34,868 nucleotides of DNA from Prevotella sp. HJM029 (GCF_000599605.1 NZ_AZHT01000010.1:1-34868), one strand, 5' to 3'. Positions 22,432-30,968 are shown, counted from the first letter of the stretch. The notes: generated from the sequence alone by a model not told the origin. Numbers and translations: made by a program.

Positions 22432-23187
22432 TCAGTGCAGCATGCGTCCCACGTAACGCCATAACCCGTTGGGAATCAGTCGCCAAAGGCCTGTAACCAC
22501 GCGCCATCGCCAGTCGATGATGCACACATGTCGTTGCCGTCTGATGGCCTTCTTTATGCTTTTGGCCACACGTTCCACTGGCATCAACATGGGGAACTGC
22601 GTCGTTCCTGTGAGTAAAGGCGTATCGACAAAGCCTGGACGAATGTCAGTAAACCTGAGGTTGAGTCGTTGTTGGTAGGCTAATTGTTCCAACGCTTGCA
22701 GGTAAGTGTTTTGTAATGCCTTTGTTGCGCTGTAGGCAGGTGCCGGACCTAACCCCTTTGTCCCTGCAATAGAACTGATGCAAACGATGTGCCCTTTGCG
22801 CTGTTTGGCAAAATAGCGATAGGTCGTTCCCACCATTCTGATGAAGCCAACGGCGTTGGTTTCGGCAGTTTGGAGCTCTTTCTCGGCCACAAGCGTCGGA
22901 TTTTGCCAGCCAATGCCAGCCGCATGCACATACACATCCACACCGCCCATTTGCTGAAAGAGCGCCAAGAGTTGCGCTTCAGCGTGCGCATCGTTCACGT
23001 CGATAGGGGCATAAAAACAGCGTTCGGGTGCTTGTTGCTGCAGCTGTTGTAGCGGTTGGGTGCGACGTGCAGCCAATCCCACCATCCAACCGTGTGCAAT
23101 CAACCGTTGGGCAAGGGCGTAACCGATACCACTACTGGCGCCCATGATGACAGCCCTTTGTGGCTTTTTGTGTCCATTCTCTTTCAT
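22432..23187 (-). CDS. Short-chain dehydrogenase/reductase (SDR)
   Basis: The product is 251 residues from the ATG at 23187 (MKENGHKKPQRAVIMGASSG), chosen because a GAGGAGAAG stretch and a TATCTTTG box lie just upstream and a longer frame to 23229 would start before them. The classical SDR motifs are GASSGIG (16-22), HAAG (88-91), asparagine 111, serine about 139 and the catalytic YSATK (Y152, K156). It should be an NAD(P)-dependent oxidoreductase of a small alcohol or ketone, but the substrate cannot be named. The C-terminal part is basic and hydrophobic (DWRWRVVTGLWRLIPNGLWR) and may touch the membrane. Confidence 0.88.
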   Translation of the reverse strand: MKENGHKKPQRAVIMGASSGIGYALAQRLIAHGWMVGLAARRTQPLQQLQQQAPERCFYAPIDVNDAHAEAQLLALFQQMGGVDVYVHAAGIGWQNPTLVAEKELQTAETNAVGFIRMVGTTYRYFAKQRKGHIVCISSIAGTKGLGPAPAYSATKALQNTYLQALEQLAYQQRLNLRFTDIRPGFVDTPLLTGTTQFPMLMPVERVAKSIKKAIRRQRHVCIIDWRWRVVTGLWRLIPNGLWRYVGRMLH

Positions 23188-23210
23188 CTTCTCCTCATTT
23201 TGGTTGTTCG

Positions 23211-23278
23211 CAAAGATAGCCAAAAACATAAATTAAACCTCATCCTATCGCTTTTTTCTCTATTTTCTTTTACCTTTG
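23211..23278. promoter_or_regulatory. Divergent -7 boxes for SDR and mscS
   Basis: TATCTTTG (23218-23211, minus strand) faces the SDR gene and TACCTTTG (23271-23278, plus strand) faces mscS. Neither has a clear TTTG at the normal distance. The two genes share about 115 nt of intergenic DNA. Confidence 0.5.
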
Positions 23279-23303
23279 CCACCTATTTATATAGATAGCA
23301 GAA

Positions 23304-24452
23304 ATGGAAACCATTCGTTTGTTTGTTGAACGGCTCATCGTGGCTTGTGGCATCAGTGGCATCTCAGTGCCCATTGTACGCCACATTGTTTTGGCACTTG
23401 TTGTGGTCATTGTCGCCTATTTGAGTTTTGTGATAGGGCGACAGCTCATCCTGTTTCTCACAAAAATCGTGATGAAGAAGGGCACACAGTGGAATCCGCT
23501 GTTGCTTTTGTCGGTGAGTCGCATCATTCCGGCCATTGTTGTGCGGGCACTCATGCCATTGGTTTTCTATCAATATCCTTGGGTTCGTTTGTCGTTGTCA
23601 CGTGCCACGGCGGTTTATATCACGGTGATGGCGACCTTGGCCGCTGTGGCACTGTTGAACAGTTTTGAAGGGAATGAGGGGCAGAACCCCACCGCTACGC
23701 AGCAATATTTCAAGTCTTTTCGGGGAGTTTTGAAGATTGTCATCTTCTTTTTGGGTGCTATTGTGGCCATAGCCCTTCTCATAGGACGCAGTCCCATGAC
23801 GCTCATTGCGGGCTTAGGTGCTACCTCTGCCGTGTTGATGTTGGTGTTCAAAGACACTATTTCAGGTTTGGTGGCCGGCATTCAACTGACGAGTAACAAC
23901 ATGGTGCGCAAAGGAGATTGGATCACTGTGCCCAATTCGGCCGTCGATGGTGTGGTGGAAGAGATCACGTTGACCACGGTAAAGGTGCGCAATTTCGACC
24001 ACACCATCGTCACGGTTACACCACAGACCTTGGTTTCTGACTCGTTTCAAAACTGGATGGGCATGCAAAAGAGTGATGGGAGACGTGTGAAACGTAAGGT
24101 GTTTTACGATTTCCGGCACATCAAGTTGGCGACAGATGATTTGAAAAAGCAGTTGGTAGAGAAGGGCTATTTCACGGCAAACGAGTTGCAAGGTGAGCAA
24201 GTGAACATGGCACTTTATCGCCGGCATGTGGAGCGGATGTTGGCACAGGATGCCCGTGTGAATCACCATTTGAGCTGTCTTGTGCGCCAGTTAGAGGCGA
24301 CGAGTACCGGCCTTCCGCTTGAATTTTATTTCTTTCTCTCGGATAAAGAGTGGGTGGCTTATGAGCATCAGGTAGCCGATTTGATGGAAAAAATCTATGC
24401 ACTCGCTGCCGATTTCGATGTGTTGATTTATCAAGCAACACCGCAACAATAA
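23304..24452 (+). CDS. MscS-family mechanosensitive channel
   Basis: The protein has 382 residues. There are about four membrane helices in the first 190 residues. The pore helix (about 165-195) includes GLGATSAVLMLVFKDTISGLVAGIQL, the MscS pattern of small residues followed by KDT. Next is the beta-domain GDWITVPNSAVDGVVEEITLTTVKVRNFDHTIVTV-like segment and a mixed alpha-beta vestibule. It should open under membrane tension to release solutes during osmotic downshock. The final residues IYQATPQQ end the protein without an added domain. A TACCTTTG promoter box lies 26 nt upstream. Confidence 0.9.
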   Translation: METIRLFVERLIVACGISGISVPIVRHIVLALVVVIVAYLSFVIGRQLILFLTKIVMKKGTQWNPLLLLSVSRIIPAIVVRALMPLVFYQYPWVRLSLSRATAVYITVMATLAAVALLNSFEGNEGQNPTATQQYFKSFRGVLKIVIFFLGAIVAIALLIGRSPMTLIAGLGATSAVLMLVFKDTISGLVAGIQLTSNNMVRKGDWITVPNSAVDGVVEEITLTTVKVRNFDHTIVTVTPQTLVSDSFQNWMGMQKSDGRRVKRKVFYDFRHIKLATDDLKKQLVEKGYFTANELQGEQVNMALYRRHVERMLAQDARVNHHLSCLVRQLEATSTGLPLEFYFFLSDKEWVAYEHQVADLMEKIYALAADFDVLIYQATPQQ

Positions 24453-24849
24453 GCCATGACCATCACAGGGACACCGCTTGACCGTGTGTTGCCGCTGCAA
24501 TGGCTATGCTTTTTCTTTGCAATGTGTGCTGTTTTGCGCAGCAATCTCTATTACTTTTGCCATAAAAATGGGCTGTTTTTGAGGCTCTTTGTGGGATTGT
24601 TTTGTTGAAAGGATAGGGACTATTCTTGGTTCTTCTCTTATCGGTTCCCATTTCTTCCGCGAGTTTGGAGGGTAAGATAAACATATAAATTGTTTTAGCG
24701 ACCTTTGTTTTTCAAAATAAACGGGCGGTGCATCGGGCTTGTTGGTAAAGAAGCAATATACTGTTAGAACAGGTTTTGGGTACATCATAAGATGATTATT
24801 TATCGTTAGAATAAAACATATGTTGCTCTAAGATTGCCATGATAGGTTC
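24453..24849. other. Intergenic region, no supported gene
   Basis: This is about 400 nt between mscS and the convergent fusion gene. A TACTTTTG box on the + strand (about 24551-24558) leads only to a 4-codon frame. The minus strand has a 94-codon open frame (24504-24788) with implausible composition. No clear terminator was found. It may hold a short remnant of a repeated or mobile sequence. Confidence 0.4.
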
Positions 24850-27066
24850 TTAATTAAAATTGTCTTTTATAATGGCCTCTCTCAGAACACCTTGCTCAAG
24901 CAAGATAGTTTCTATTCCTTGAACAAAAGAATGGGTACCTACAATATAGTATAAGCTGTCTGCGAGGTGAGGAATGTGCTCACTTACATAAGTGCTATTG
25001 ATGTGCTTTTGGGTTTGAGAAAAGATTGGGAGATAAGTATAGTTGGGTAAGGATAATTGTTGTAAATCCTTATGGAATGCAGCTGCTGTCTCTTTTTTAC
25101 AAGAGTAGCACAACGTCACTTGCCCTATAAAGTGCTGTTGTTCTAAATCTTTGAGCATGGAAACGATAGGAGTAATACCTATACCTGCAGCAAAGAACAC
25201 AATATGTCTGCTGGGACGTAGGATAAAATCACCCATAGGAGCAAAAATAGTTGCGACATCACCCACGGACATCGCCACGATACTTCTTTTGAATGCACTA
25301 TTACTAAGACGCATTGCAAAACTCAATGTCTCTTGTGAGGGATGGGAGACCATCGATAATGGACGTAAAGGTATATCCAGTTGCGTGTATTTTGGCTCAT
25401 GTAATTGCAGCATAGCATATTGGCCGGCTTGATAAGTTAGGTGTTTTGGCTTTTCAAAGGTGAGTAATAGGGTGTTGTCAGCGATGATTTCTTTACGCAA
25501 AAGTCTTACTTGGCGAGCATCTTCGATTTTAGAAGGAGTGTAGGTGAGCCATTTAACATTTTTATTCATGGCCTTAGCCGCAAAGAATCCGCTGTATATG
25601 GCTCCTGAATAGCCACCTCCTGAAGGACCCCAAGCCGATGCGAAATATAGATTCTTTACAGGGGATGCAGTAGCTTTTTTCCTGTTAGTCCCTGTTTGGC
25701 CTATAGATTGTACATAACCATAGGCGGTGCCTTTAGGATTGAGTGTGTAATGTCGGATTGTTTTTGGAGTTGCTACTTCGTAATATTCTAAATAGTTCAG
25801 TATGGTTGGATATTCTGTTTCCAAACGTGTTAAAAGGGTTTTAGCAACAACTTCTTTCTGTATCTGGTAGTTCTTTGGAGTAAGATTTTCCCAATCGGCT
25901 AAGTAATCGGTAGTACAAATTACCGCGACTGTTTTTCCCTTAGGACATAGCTGTGCGTCTATAACTCCATAGTTGACAAATGTAAATGGTCGTTCACTCC
26001 AAGGACTATGGGCATCATTTCTCATTTCTTTTAGGCTATTTTTGTTTTTATTGAAGATTATATTGGAATAATGTGTGACTCCAAGTATTCTCAGGTCAGT
26101 ATTGAATCCTAAATAAATGGAGAGTAAGGAACAAGCAGGTTGTAATTTACCTATCTTTTGTTGTAATGCATTACGTTGTGGCTCGGGTAACATTTGAACA
26201 ATATTGGGTATGGCAGCATTAGCCACTATAGCATCAGCATAAAGGCGTTCTGTAGGAATTGCTGGATTAAAGGTGTCCCGATAGGTTACTCCTACAGCTC
26301 GGTTATTTTCAATAAGAATTTCTTCTACATATTTACCTGTAAGTACCTGTCCGCCATGTTGCATAATCAAGCGTACTAAGTAGTTGGATAAGGCTTGTGA
26401 GCCTCCTTTGATAAAATGTCCTCCACCATTAATATAGCTGCCTTGAGCGATTAAAAAATACATCAAAGATAGCTTGTAAGGATCATCGGTATAATAACAC
26501 ATATTGGCTGTGAGAATACTCTTTAGACGATAATCCTTAAAGTGTTTGTCAATCCATTCGCCTGTATTGAGTTTCGATGTCTTAACTATAGTAGGATAGA
26601 GCAAGGGCATCAGAGGGTGAGTCAATAGGCTAAGCCACTTGTGATGAAGCATTTTGTACATTTCTTTATATAGCTTTTCTATGGTGATAAAAAAGTATTC
26701 AATAGCCTCTGCTTCTTTGGGAAAGTCTCGTTTTAGCTGTATTTTTGCTTGATATCCCTCAGGAAGTACATAGTTAAAGGTTCCCATTTTTACATGGTAG
26801 AGTTCAGGAACTTTTAAGAACTCTATCCCTTCGAAGATTTTTAATAACTCCATGATAGGATATTTGAAATCCTCTTTGTGTAGACCATCCATCTCATGTA
26901 AACCTACTTCCATAAGGAAATCCTTACGTTTAAAAGTGGTTGCACACCCTCCTGGGATATAATGCTGTTCAAGAATTAAGACTTTCTTTCCCCAGAGTGC
27001 AAGAAGAGCACCAGCAGTAAGACCACCCAAGCCGCTTCCTATAATAATGCTATTGTATGTTTTCAT
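24850..27066 (-). CDS. Carotenoid isomerase/desaturase-like flavoprotein fused to a ferredoxin-NADP reductase-like module
   Basis: The product is 738 residues from the ATG at 27066 (MKTYNSIIIGSGLGGLTAG); a longer frame would overlap the divergent regulator gene. The N-terminal part (1 to about 500) is a CrtI/CrtISO/retinol-saturase-type FAD protein with GSGLGG (10-15), glutamate 33, and PGGCATTF. The C-terminal part (about 511-738) is an FNR-type FAD and NAD(P) module with RPLSMVS (about 568) and AAGIGITP (about 626-633), without FMN or iron-sulphur domains. CrtISO enzymes need reduced FAD, so the C-terminal module may feed electrons from NAD(P)H. The substrate is unknown, and no carotenoid genes lie nearby. 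Confidence 0.8.
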   Translation of the reverse strand: MKTYNSIIIGSGLGGLTAGALLALWGKKVLILEQHYIPGGCATTFKRKDFLMEVGLHEMDGLHKEDFKYPIMELLKIFEGIEFLKVPELYHVKMGTFNYVLPEGYQAKIQLKRDFPKEAEAIEYFFITIEKLYKEMYKMLHHKWLSLLTHPLMPLLYPTIVKTSKLNTGEWIDKHFKDYRLKSILTANMCYYTDDPYKLSLMYFLIAQGSYINGGGHFIKGGSQALSNYLVRLIMQHGGQVLTGKYVEEILIENNRAVGVTYRDTFNPAIPTERLYADAIVANAAIPNIVQMLPEPQRNALQQKIGKLQPACSLLSIYLGFNTDLRILGVTHYSNIIFNKNKNSLKEMRNDAHSPWSERPFTFVNYGVIDAQLCPKGKTVAVICTTDYLADWENLTPKNYQIQKEVVAKTLLTRLETEYPTILNYLEYYEVATPKTIRHYTLNPKGTAYGYVQSIGQTGTNRKKATASPVKNLYFASAWGPSGGGYSGAIYSGFFAAKAMNKNVKWLTYTPSKIEDARQVRLLRKEIIADNTLLLTFEKPKHLTYQAGQYAMLQLHEPKYTQLDIPLRPLSMVSHPSQETLSFAMRLSNSAFKRSIVAMSVGDVATIFAPMGDFILRPSRHIVFFAAGIGITPIVSMLKDLEQQHFIGQVTLCYSCKKETAAAFHKDLQQLSLPNYTYLPIFSQTQKHINSTYVSEHIPHLADSLYYIVGTHSFVQGIETILLEQGVLREAIIKDNFN

Positions 27067-27084
27067 TCCTTGAAATATTTTTTT

Positions 27085-27103
27085 TAACTTTGGTGCAAAA
27101 TTA
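27085..27103. promoter_or_regulatory. Back-to-back -7 boxes of the fusion gene and the PAS-LuxR gene
   Basis: TAACTTTG (27085-27092, plus) faces the regulator. TAATTTTG (27103-27096, minus), with ATTG 20 nt upstream of it, faces the fusion gene. The two boxes are 3 nt apart, so RNA polymerase can serve only one direction at a time. Confidence 0.55.
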
Positions 27104-27150
27104 CTGTGGTTACTCCAAAGGTGCAATACGCAGAAATAACCATTTACGAA

Positions 27151-27861
27151 ATGAATACTCCTCATGTATTGGAAACAATTGCTTTGAAATATATTCCCTA
27201 TGCCAAGATGCTTTCTGAAATAGGTAATAATGCAGTGTATATAGTGGATGGGAAGGGGCATTATTATTTTATTTCCGACAAGTTTTCTCTTTTTGGCTAT
27301 GACGATATTCCTGAGCAGGGTAGTGAACGCATATGGAATTACCCTCTTACTAGTCGCATTCATCCAGACGATTTGGTTATAAAGAATCAAATTGATGCAA
27401 AGATTACAGCTTTTCTCTCTACACATCCCAAAGAAGAACAGTCTCAATATAAATGTATTTACGAATATAGGGGTTTGGCTCCCGATGGTATTTATAGGAG
27501 GGTGATTCATGAAAGGCAGTTCTTAGAGGCGACAGAAGATAACTATTTGATATTGGGTATTATAGAGATAGCTCCAGAACAGGGCGAGAACCTGCCCGTT
27601 CGTGTTCATATGAAGCACTGTGTTACGGGCGAGATTATCCCCATATCCATAGGTAAAGAAACGCCCTCCTTGCTGACTTCACGGGAGAAAGAGATACTTG
27701 GGCTTACCAGTGAAGGTCTTTCCAGTAAAGAAATAGCCCAAAAACTTTTCCTCAGTGTCTATACTGTTAATAGGCATCGGCAAAATATACGAGAGAAGTT
27801 ACAAGTCGGAAGTATTATCGAGGCTGTGAATATTGCCAGACGAAAGGGGATACTTTGGTAG
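27151..27861 (+). CDS. PAS-domain LuxR-family transcription regulator
   Basis: The product is 236 residues from the ATG at 27151. A GTG at 27106 would add 15 residues but lies almost on the promoter. The N-terminal and middle part (about 15-155) reads as a PAS sensor with IGNNAVYIVDGKGHYYFISD and IHPDDLV, then a PAC-like strand region. The C-terminal LuxR/GerE HTH (about 172-236) holds LTSREKEILGLTSEGLSSKE and YTVNRHRQNI. There is no receiver domain, so it probably senses a ligand or redox signal itself. It is divergent from the CrtISO-FNR fusion and the natural candidate to control it. Confidence 0.85.
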   Translation: MNTPHVLETIALKYIPYAKMLSEIGNNAVYIVDGKGHYYFISDKFSLFGYDDIPEQGSERIWNYPLTSRIHPDDLVIKNQIDAKITAFLSTHPKEEQSQYKCIYEYRGLAPDGIYRRVIHERQFLEATEDNYLILGIIEIAPEQGENLPVRVHMKHCVTGEIIPISIGKETPSLLTSREKEILGLTSEGLSSKEIAQKLFLSVYTVNRHRQNIREKLQVGSIIEAVNIARRKGILW

Positions 27862-28248
27862 TGATAAATGGTAGAATTGGTAGGCTTAGTGGTAGATTTG
27901 TTTCGAATTTGGGTGTGCGTTAACCATGTCAAGTTTGTAATATTAATCACTTGGTAGTGCTTTTCTTGGTGAGGTAGACTTTCAAAAAGCTTTTGATAGA
28001 TGTATTCTTTAGTAGCAAAGAACTTATCATGGGGTATCTTTTTAAACAGTGTCCATGGCCTACTATTCTTGTTATCTGTATTGATTCCTGTGGGATAGAA
28101 TGTGATTTTTCCAGCAAGATAATTGTGAAGATAGCTGGCTTTTTAAGTAGCTCCTTATCTATGATATGCGTGTTTCTCGTGAAGAAAGATTGATGGGTTG
28201 TAGTTTGTTTTTGATAGAAAAATACGTCAAAAACGTGTTTTTTGACAT
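27862..28248 (-). pseudogene. Possible decayed reading frame, unknown
   Basis: On the minus strand an ATG at 28248 opens MSKNTFLTYFSIKNKLQP and stops after 29 codons. Overlapping frames continue with protein-like text: THIIDKELLKK in one frame, and in another HNYLAGKITFYPTGINTD, RPWTLFKKIPHDKFFATKEY and FESLPHQEKHYQVINITN with no stop for about 95 codons of non-coding DNA. This looks like one gene broken by two frameshifts. I do not recognise the protein, and chance remains possible. The ATG lies 22 nt from the palindrome at 28271-28290. Confidence 0.3.
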
Positions 28249-28270
28249 AAAATGAACGTTAAAATTGCGA

Positions 28271-28319
28271 AATACCTACATTTAGGTATTGACAAGTTAC
28301 TTTTTTTCTTATAATTTTG
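28271..28319 (+). promoter_or_regulatory. Palindrome and promoter of the 36-codon small ORF
   Basis: AATACCTA-CATT-TAGGTATT (28271-28290) is an exact palindrome with a 4-nt centre. Its right edge overlaps ATTG (28288-28291), which is followed at exactly 20 nt by TAATTTTG (28312-28319). This is a near-consensus promoter with an operator-like site on its -33 box. Another inverted repeat, GTCAAAAA/TTTTTGAC, lies upstream (28226-28246). Confidence 0.65.
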
Positions 28320-28362
28320 TCATCGATAGCTCAATTTATTAACAATTAAAACAGTGACGGTC

Positions 28363-28473
28363 ATGAAAACGAAGAAGTCGCTACTCCCAGAGGTCTATCA
28401 AGACTTGCGCAGGGAAGAGGAATTAGAAGCGTCCCAGATTCATATCATTGATACGGACGTTTGGTACAATTAG
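28363..28473 (+). CDS. 36-residue small protein or peptide precursor, unknown
   Basis: The frame begins MKTKKSLLPEVYQDLRREEE and ends SQIHIIDTDVWYN. It has a basic start, an acidic helical middle (residues 9-24) and a hydrophobic-aromatic tail, with no cysteine, no GG site and no signal peptide. It has its own promoter about 40 nt upstream and a hairpin terminator 45 nt after the stop, so it seems to be a complete one-gene transcript. I do not recognise it. A signalling peptide, a small regulatory protein, and an RNA with a chance frame are all possible. Confidence 0.5.
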   Translation: MKTKKSLLPEVYQDLRREEELEASQIHIIDTDVWYN

Positions 28474-28517
28474 AATTGTTGTTTTTGGTCAATCGTAAGT
28501 TAAACGAAATTTGAAGA

Positions 28518-28547
28518 GGTGGCATTCATTGTGGAGTGAATGCCACC
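28518..28547. terminator. Hairpin terminator after the small ORF
   Basis: GGTGGCATTCA (28518-28528) pairs exactly with TGAATGCCACC (28537-28547), followed by CTTTGTTGT on the + strand. It may also serve the AraC gene, which ends at 28602 on the other strand. Confidence 0.7.
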
Positions 28548-28601
28548 CTTTGTTGTAATGCCCCTGTTTGTGGTTGCAAATCGGATGTATAGTTGCAGGT
28601 A

Positions 28602-29471
28602 TCAACGACTTTTCGTGGTTTGTTCTTGATACAGTGTAGGGGTGATGCCTGTTTCGCGTTTAAAGAATTTGGTGAAAGCCGATGCGCTTGGGAAGTTCAA
28701 TTGGTCGGCAATTTCAAACAACATCAGCTCGTTGGCCTGCAAAAGCAGTTTGGCTTCTTGGACAAGGGCGCGGTGCACCCACTGCATTACGCTCTGGTTG
28801 CTCGCCTTTTTGATGATGGCTGAGAGATAATGGGGCGTGATATGCAGCGCCTGTGCATAGAAGTTGATGGTGCGATGTTGTGTGGCATGTTGCGCCACCA
28901 AGCGCCTGAATTCTTGAAACAACGCCTGCAGTCGTGCGGGTTGTGATTGCGCTTCCGACTGCTTTTGTTGCTTGTCGAGCTGCAAGGCATTGGCTACGAT
29001 GGCATGCAGCAGATGATAAACCATTTCATGACGATAGGGTTGGCAGTGTGCCATGTCCCACACGAGGTAGGACAGGCGCAGGAAATGCTCAAATTCTGTG
29101 GGTGAATTGTGCAGAATGACATCTTGCTTCACTTTCATCTCTTCGCCCAACACCATGGCAATCACGCGCACATTGTCGGACACTTCTTTGAGTTCTACGA
29201 TGGCATCGGGTGCTAACAGCACGAGCGAACCTTGGCTAACGGCATAGTCTTGCAGATTGATGCTGGCCTGTGCATGCCCTTCGAGCAACAGAATGAGACG
29301 TGACTCCGTGATGCGATAGACTTCATTGGGCTTTAAGAAAGGTTGCCGATAGAAGCGCACATTCATAATCATCACGAAGTCGTCGTGGGTGAAAAACTGC
29401 ACTGATTGGTTGACAAATTCCTGGAAGTCGACATCGGTGAGCGAGAGTGGATGTACGGGTTTGGTTGTCAT
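28602..29471 (-). CDS. AraC-family transcription regulator
   Basis: The protein has 289 residues. The N-terminal half is an AraC-type cupin sensor (about 25-130, LILLLEGHAQASINLQDYAVSQGSL in part). The C-terminal 100 residues hold the double HTH: INFYAQALHITPHYLSAIIK and LMLFEIADQLNFPSASAFTK, ending FFKRETGITPTLYQEQ. The pattern is typical of Bacteroidota regulators placed beside efflux operons. It is divergent from the TolC-HlyD-ABC operon with about 190 nt between, and most likely activates or represses it in response to the pump substrate. A TAATTTTA sequence near 29508 could be its -7 box. Confidence 0.88.
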   Translation of the reverse strand: MTTKPVHPLSLTDVDFQEFVNQSVQFFTHDDFVMIMNVRFYRQPFLKPNEVYRITESRLILLLEGHAQASINLQDYAVSQGSLVLLAPDAIVELKEVSDNVRVIAMVLGEEMKVKQDVILHNSPTEFEHFLRLSYLVWDMAHCQPYRHEMVYHLLHAIVANALQLDKQQKQSEAQSQPARLQALFQEFRRLVAQHATQHRTINFYAQALHITPHYLSAIIKKASNQSVMQWVHRALVQEAKLLLQANELMLFEIADQLNFPSASAFTKFFKRETGITPTLYQEQTTKSR

Positions 29472-29608
29472 TGCTACTTTCCTTTTTGTATGATTGGCTT
29501 GTAAAATTACGATTTCTTAAGGATAAAACTGCACACTTTGGGCGAAGAGTGTTACAAATGGGCAATTTTTTAGGTGGATTTGATAAGTAAAACAGGGAGG
29601 AACCACCT

Positions 29609-29616
29609 TATCTTTG
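29609..29616 (+). promoter_or_regulatory. -7 box of the ABC efflux operon
   Basis: TATCTTTG (29609-29616) lies 66 nt upstream of the first gene. TTTG upstream is 26 nt away instead of about 20, which would fit a promoter that needs an activator such as the AraC protein. Confidence 0.5.
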
Positions 29617-29681
29617 CATTATAAAAAGGACGAAAAAGGACTTTCTGCTAATAGATAATGAATAAAGAGAGAATAAATAAG

Positions 29682-30956
29682 ATGAAAAAGAAACTATTGA
29701 TAATGGCTGCATGGGGCATTTCTTTGGTGGGGCAGGCACAATCGTTGGAGACTTGTCAGCAGGCTGCCCGGCAGAATTATCCGCTCATTAAGCAATATGA
29801 TTTGATTGCCAAAACCACCGATTTAACCATTCGGAACATTCAAAAGGGTTGGCTTCCGCAAGTGCAAGTGTCGGCACAAGGCACGACACAAAATGCGGTA
29901 ACGGCATGGCCCGAGCGCATTAAAACGGTTTATCGCAGCATGGGTCTTGAGATGAAAGGAATTGGTAAAACGCAATATCGTGTGGGCGTGGATGTGCAAC
30001 AAACGCTGTATGACGGTGGTATGATGCGCGAACAGAGCCGCATGGTGTGCCAACAAGGTGCCGTTGAGGCGGCACAAAACGAGGTGAACCTGTATGCTGT
30101 GCGGCAGCGGGTGAACGAGTTGTATTTTGGTTGGCTGCTGCTTCACGAGCAAATGAGCCTCAATCGCGATGTGCAAGACCTGTTGCAGTCGAGCGAAAAC
30201 CAGTTGGCTGCAATGGTGAAAAATGGCATAGCGGCTGTCAGCGACTTAGAAAATGTGAAGGCCGAACGGCTGAATGCCGTGCAGATGGGCGAGCAATTAC
30301 AGTCGCAGGCCCATTTGATGCAGCAGCTGTTGAGCACCTTTTGCGGCATCGTTGTGAGCCATCCCGAAAAGCCTGTGATGGGAAAAACGGCGGAAGAGCA
30401 AAACCATCGTCCCGAGATGCAGCTTTTTGCAGCCCAGATTCAGTTGGCCGAGACGCAGGAAAAGGCACTCCGTGCCGGACTGATGCCGCGCATAGGGCTG
30501 TTTGCACAAGGCTATTATGGTTATCCGGGGCTTAATCTTTTCGAAGATATGATGGGGCGAAAAGGCAGTTGGAATGCGCTGGCGGGTGTGAAATTCACGT
30601 GGAATGTGGGTGCGCTCTACACGCATAAGAATGACCAAAACAAGTTGAAGCTGCAGCGCGCACAGACCGAAAACCTGCGCAATGCGTTTCTTTTCAACAA
30701 CCGTTTGGAGCAACTGCAACAGCAAGAGGCTATTCAACGGTATGAAAAGTTGATGAAAAACGACGACGAAATCATTGCGTTGCGCACACGGGTACGCAAG
30801 GCAGCGGAGTCGAAATTGGTACATGGGTTGATTGACAGCAACCGATTGGTGCAGGAAATCAACCAGGAGAATGCGGCCAAGACGCAGCAATCGATTCACG
30901 AAATCAACCTGCTCAAGGCGCAAAGTGATTTGAAATACACGGTAAATGGATTATAA
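29682..30956 (+). CDS. TolC-family outer-membrane channel
   Basis: The product is 424 residues from the ATG at 29682 (MKKKLLIMAAWGISLVGQAQ), since the signal peptide starts there; the upstream in-frame ATG at 29658 adds a charged stretch. Two outer-membrane-efflux repeats follow, with long helices rich in glutamine and alanine and the pattern GVDVQQTLYDGGMMREQSR. It should form the trimeric exit channel for the ABC pump encoded next. The 12-nt gap to the adaptor gene shows an operon. Confidence 0.87.
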   Translation: MKKKLLIMAAWGISLVGQAQSLETCQQAARQNYPLIKQYDLIAKTTDLTIRNIQKGWLPQVQVSAQGTTQNAVTAWPERIKTVYRSMGLEMKGIGKTQYRVGVDVQQTLYDGGMMREQSRMVCQQGAVEAAQNEVNLYAVRQRVNELYFGWLLLHEQMSLNRDVQDLLQSSENQLAAMVKNGIAAVSDLENVKAERLNAVQMGEQLQSQAHLMQQLLSTFCGIVVSHPEKPVMGKTAEEQNHRPEMQLFAAQIQLAETQEKALRAGLMPRIGLFAQGYYGYPGLNLFEDMMGRKGSWNALAGVKFTWNVGALYTHKNDQNKLKLQRAQTENLRNAFLFNNRLEQLQQQEAIQRYEKLMKNDDEIIALRTRVRKAAESKLVHGLIDSNRLVQEINQENAAKTQQSIHEINLLKAQSDLKYTVNGL

Positions 30957-30968
30957 AAAACAAGAAAT

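Noticed and set aside
27067-27510. 148-residue N-terminal extension of the CrtISO-FNR fusion
   Set aside because: It overlaps the divergent PAS-LuxR gene and its promoters; the GSGLGG motif starts properly 10 residues after the ATG at 27066.
27993-28193. 66-codon + strand frame
   Set aside because: It has no promoter or ribosome site, and the opposite strand gives more protein-like text.
30131-30535. 134-codon + strand frame inside the TolC-like gene
   Set aside because: It is out of frame with a well-supported outer-membrane channel and has no motif.
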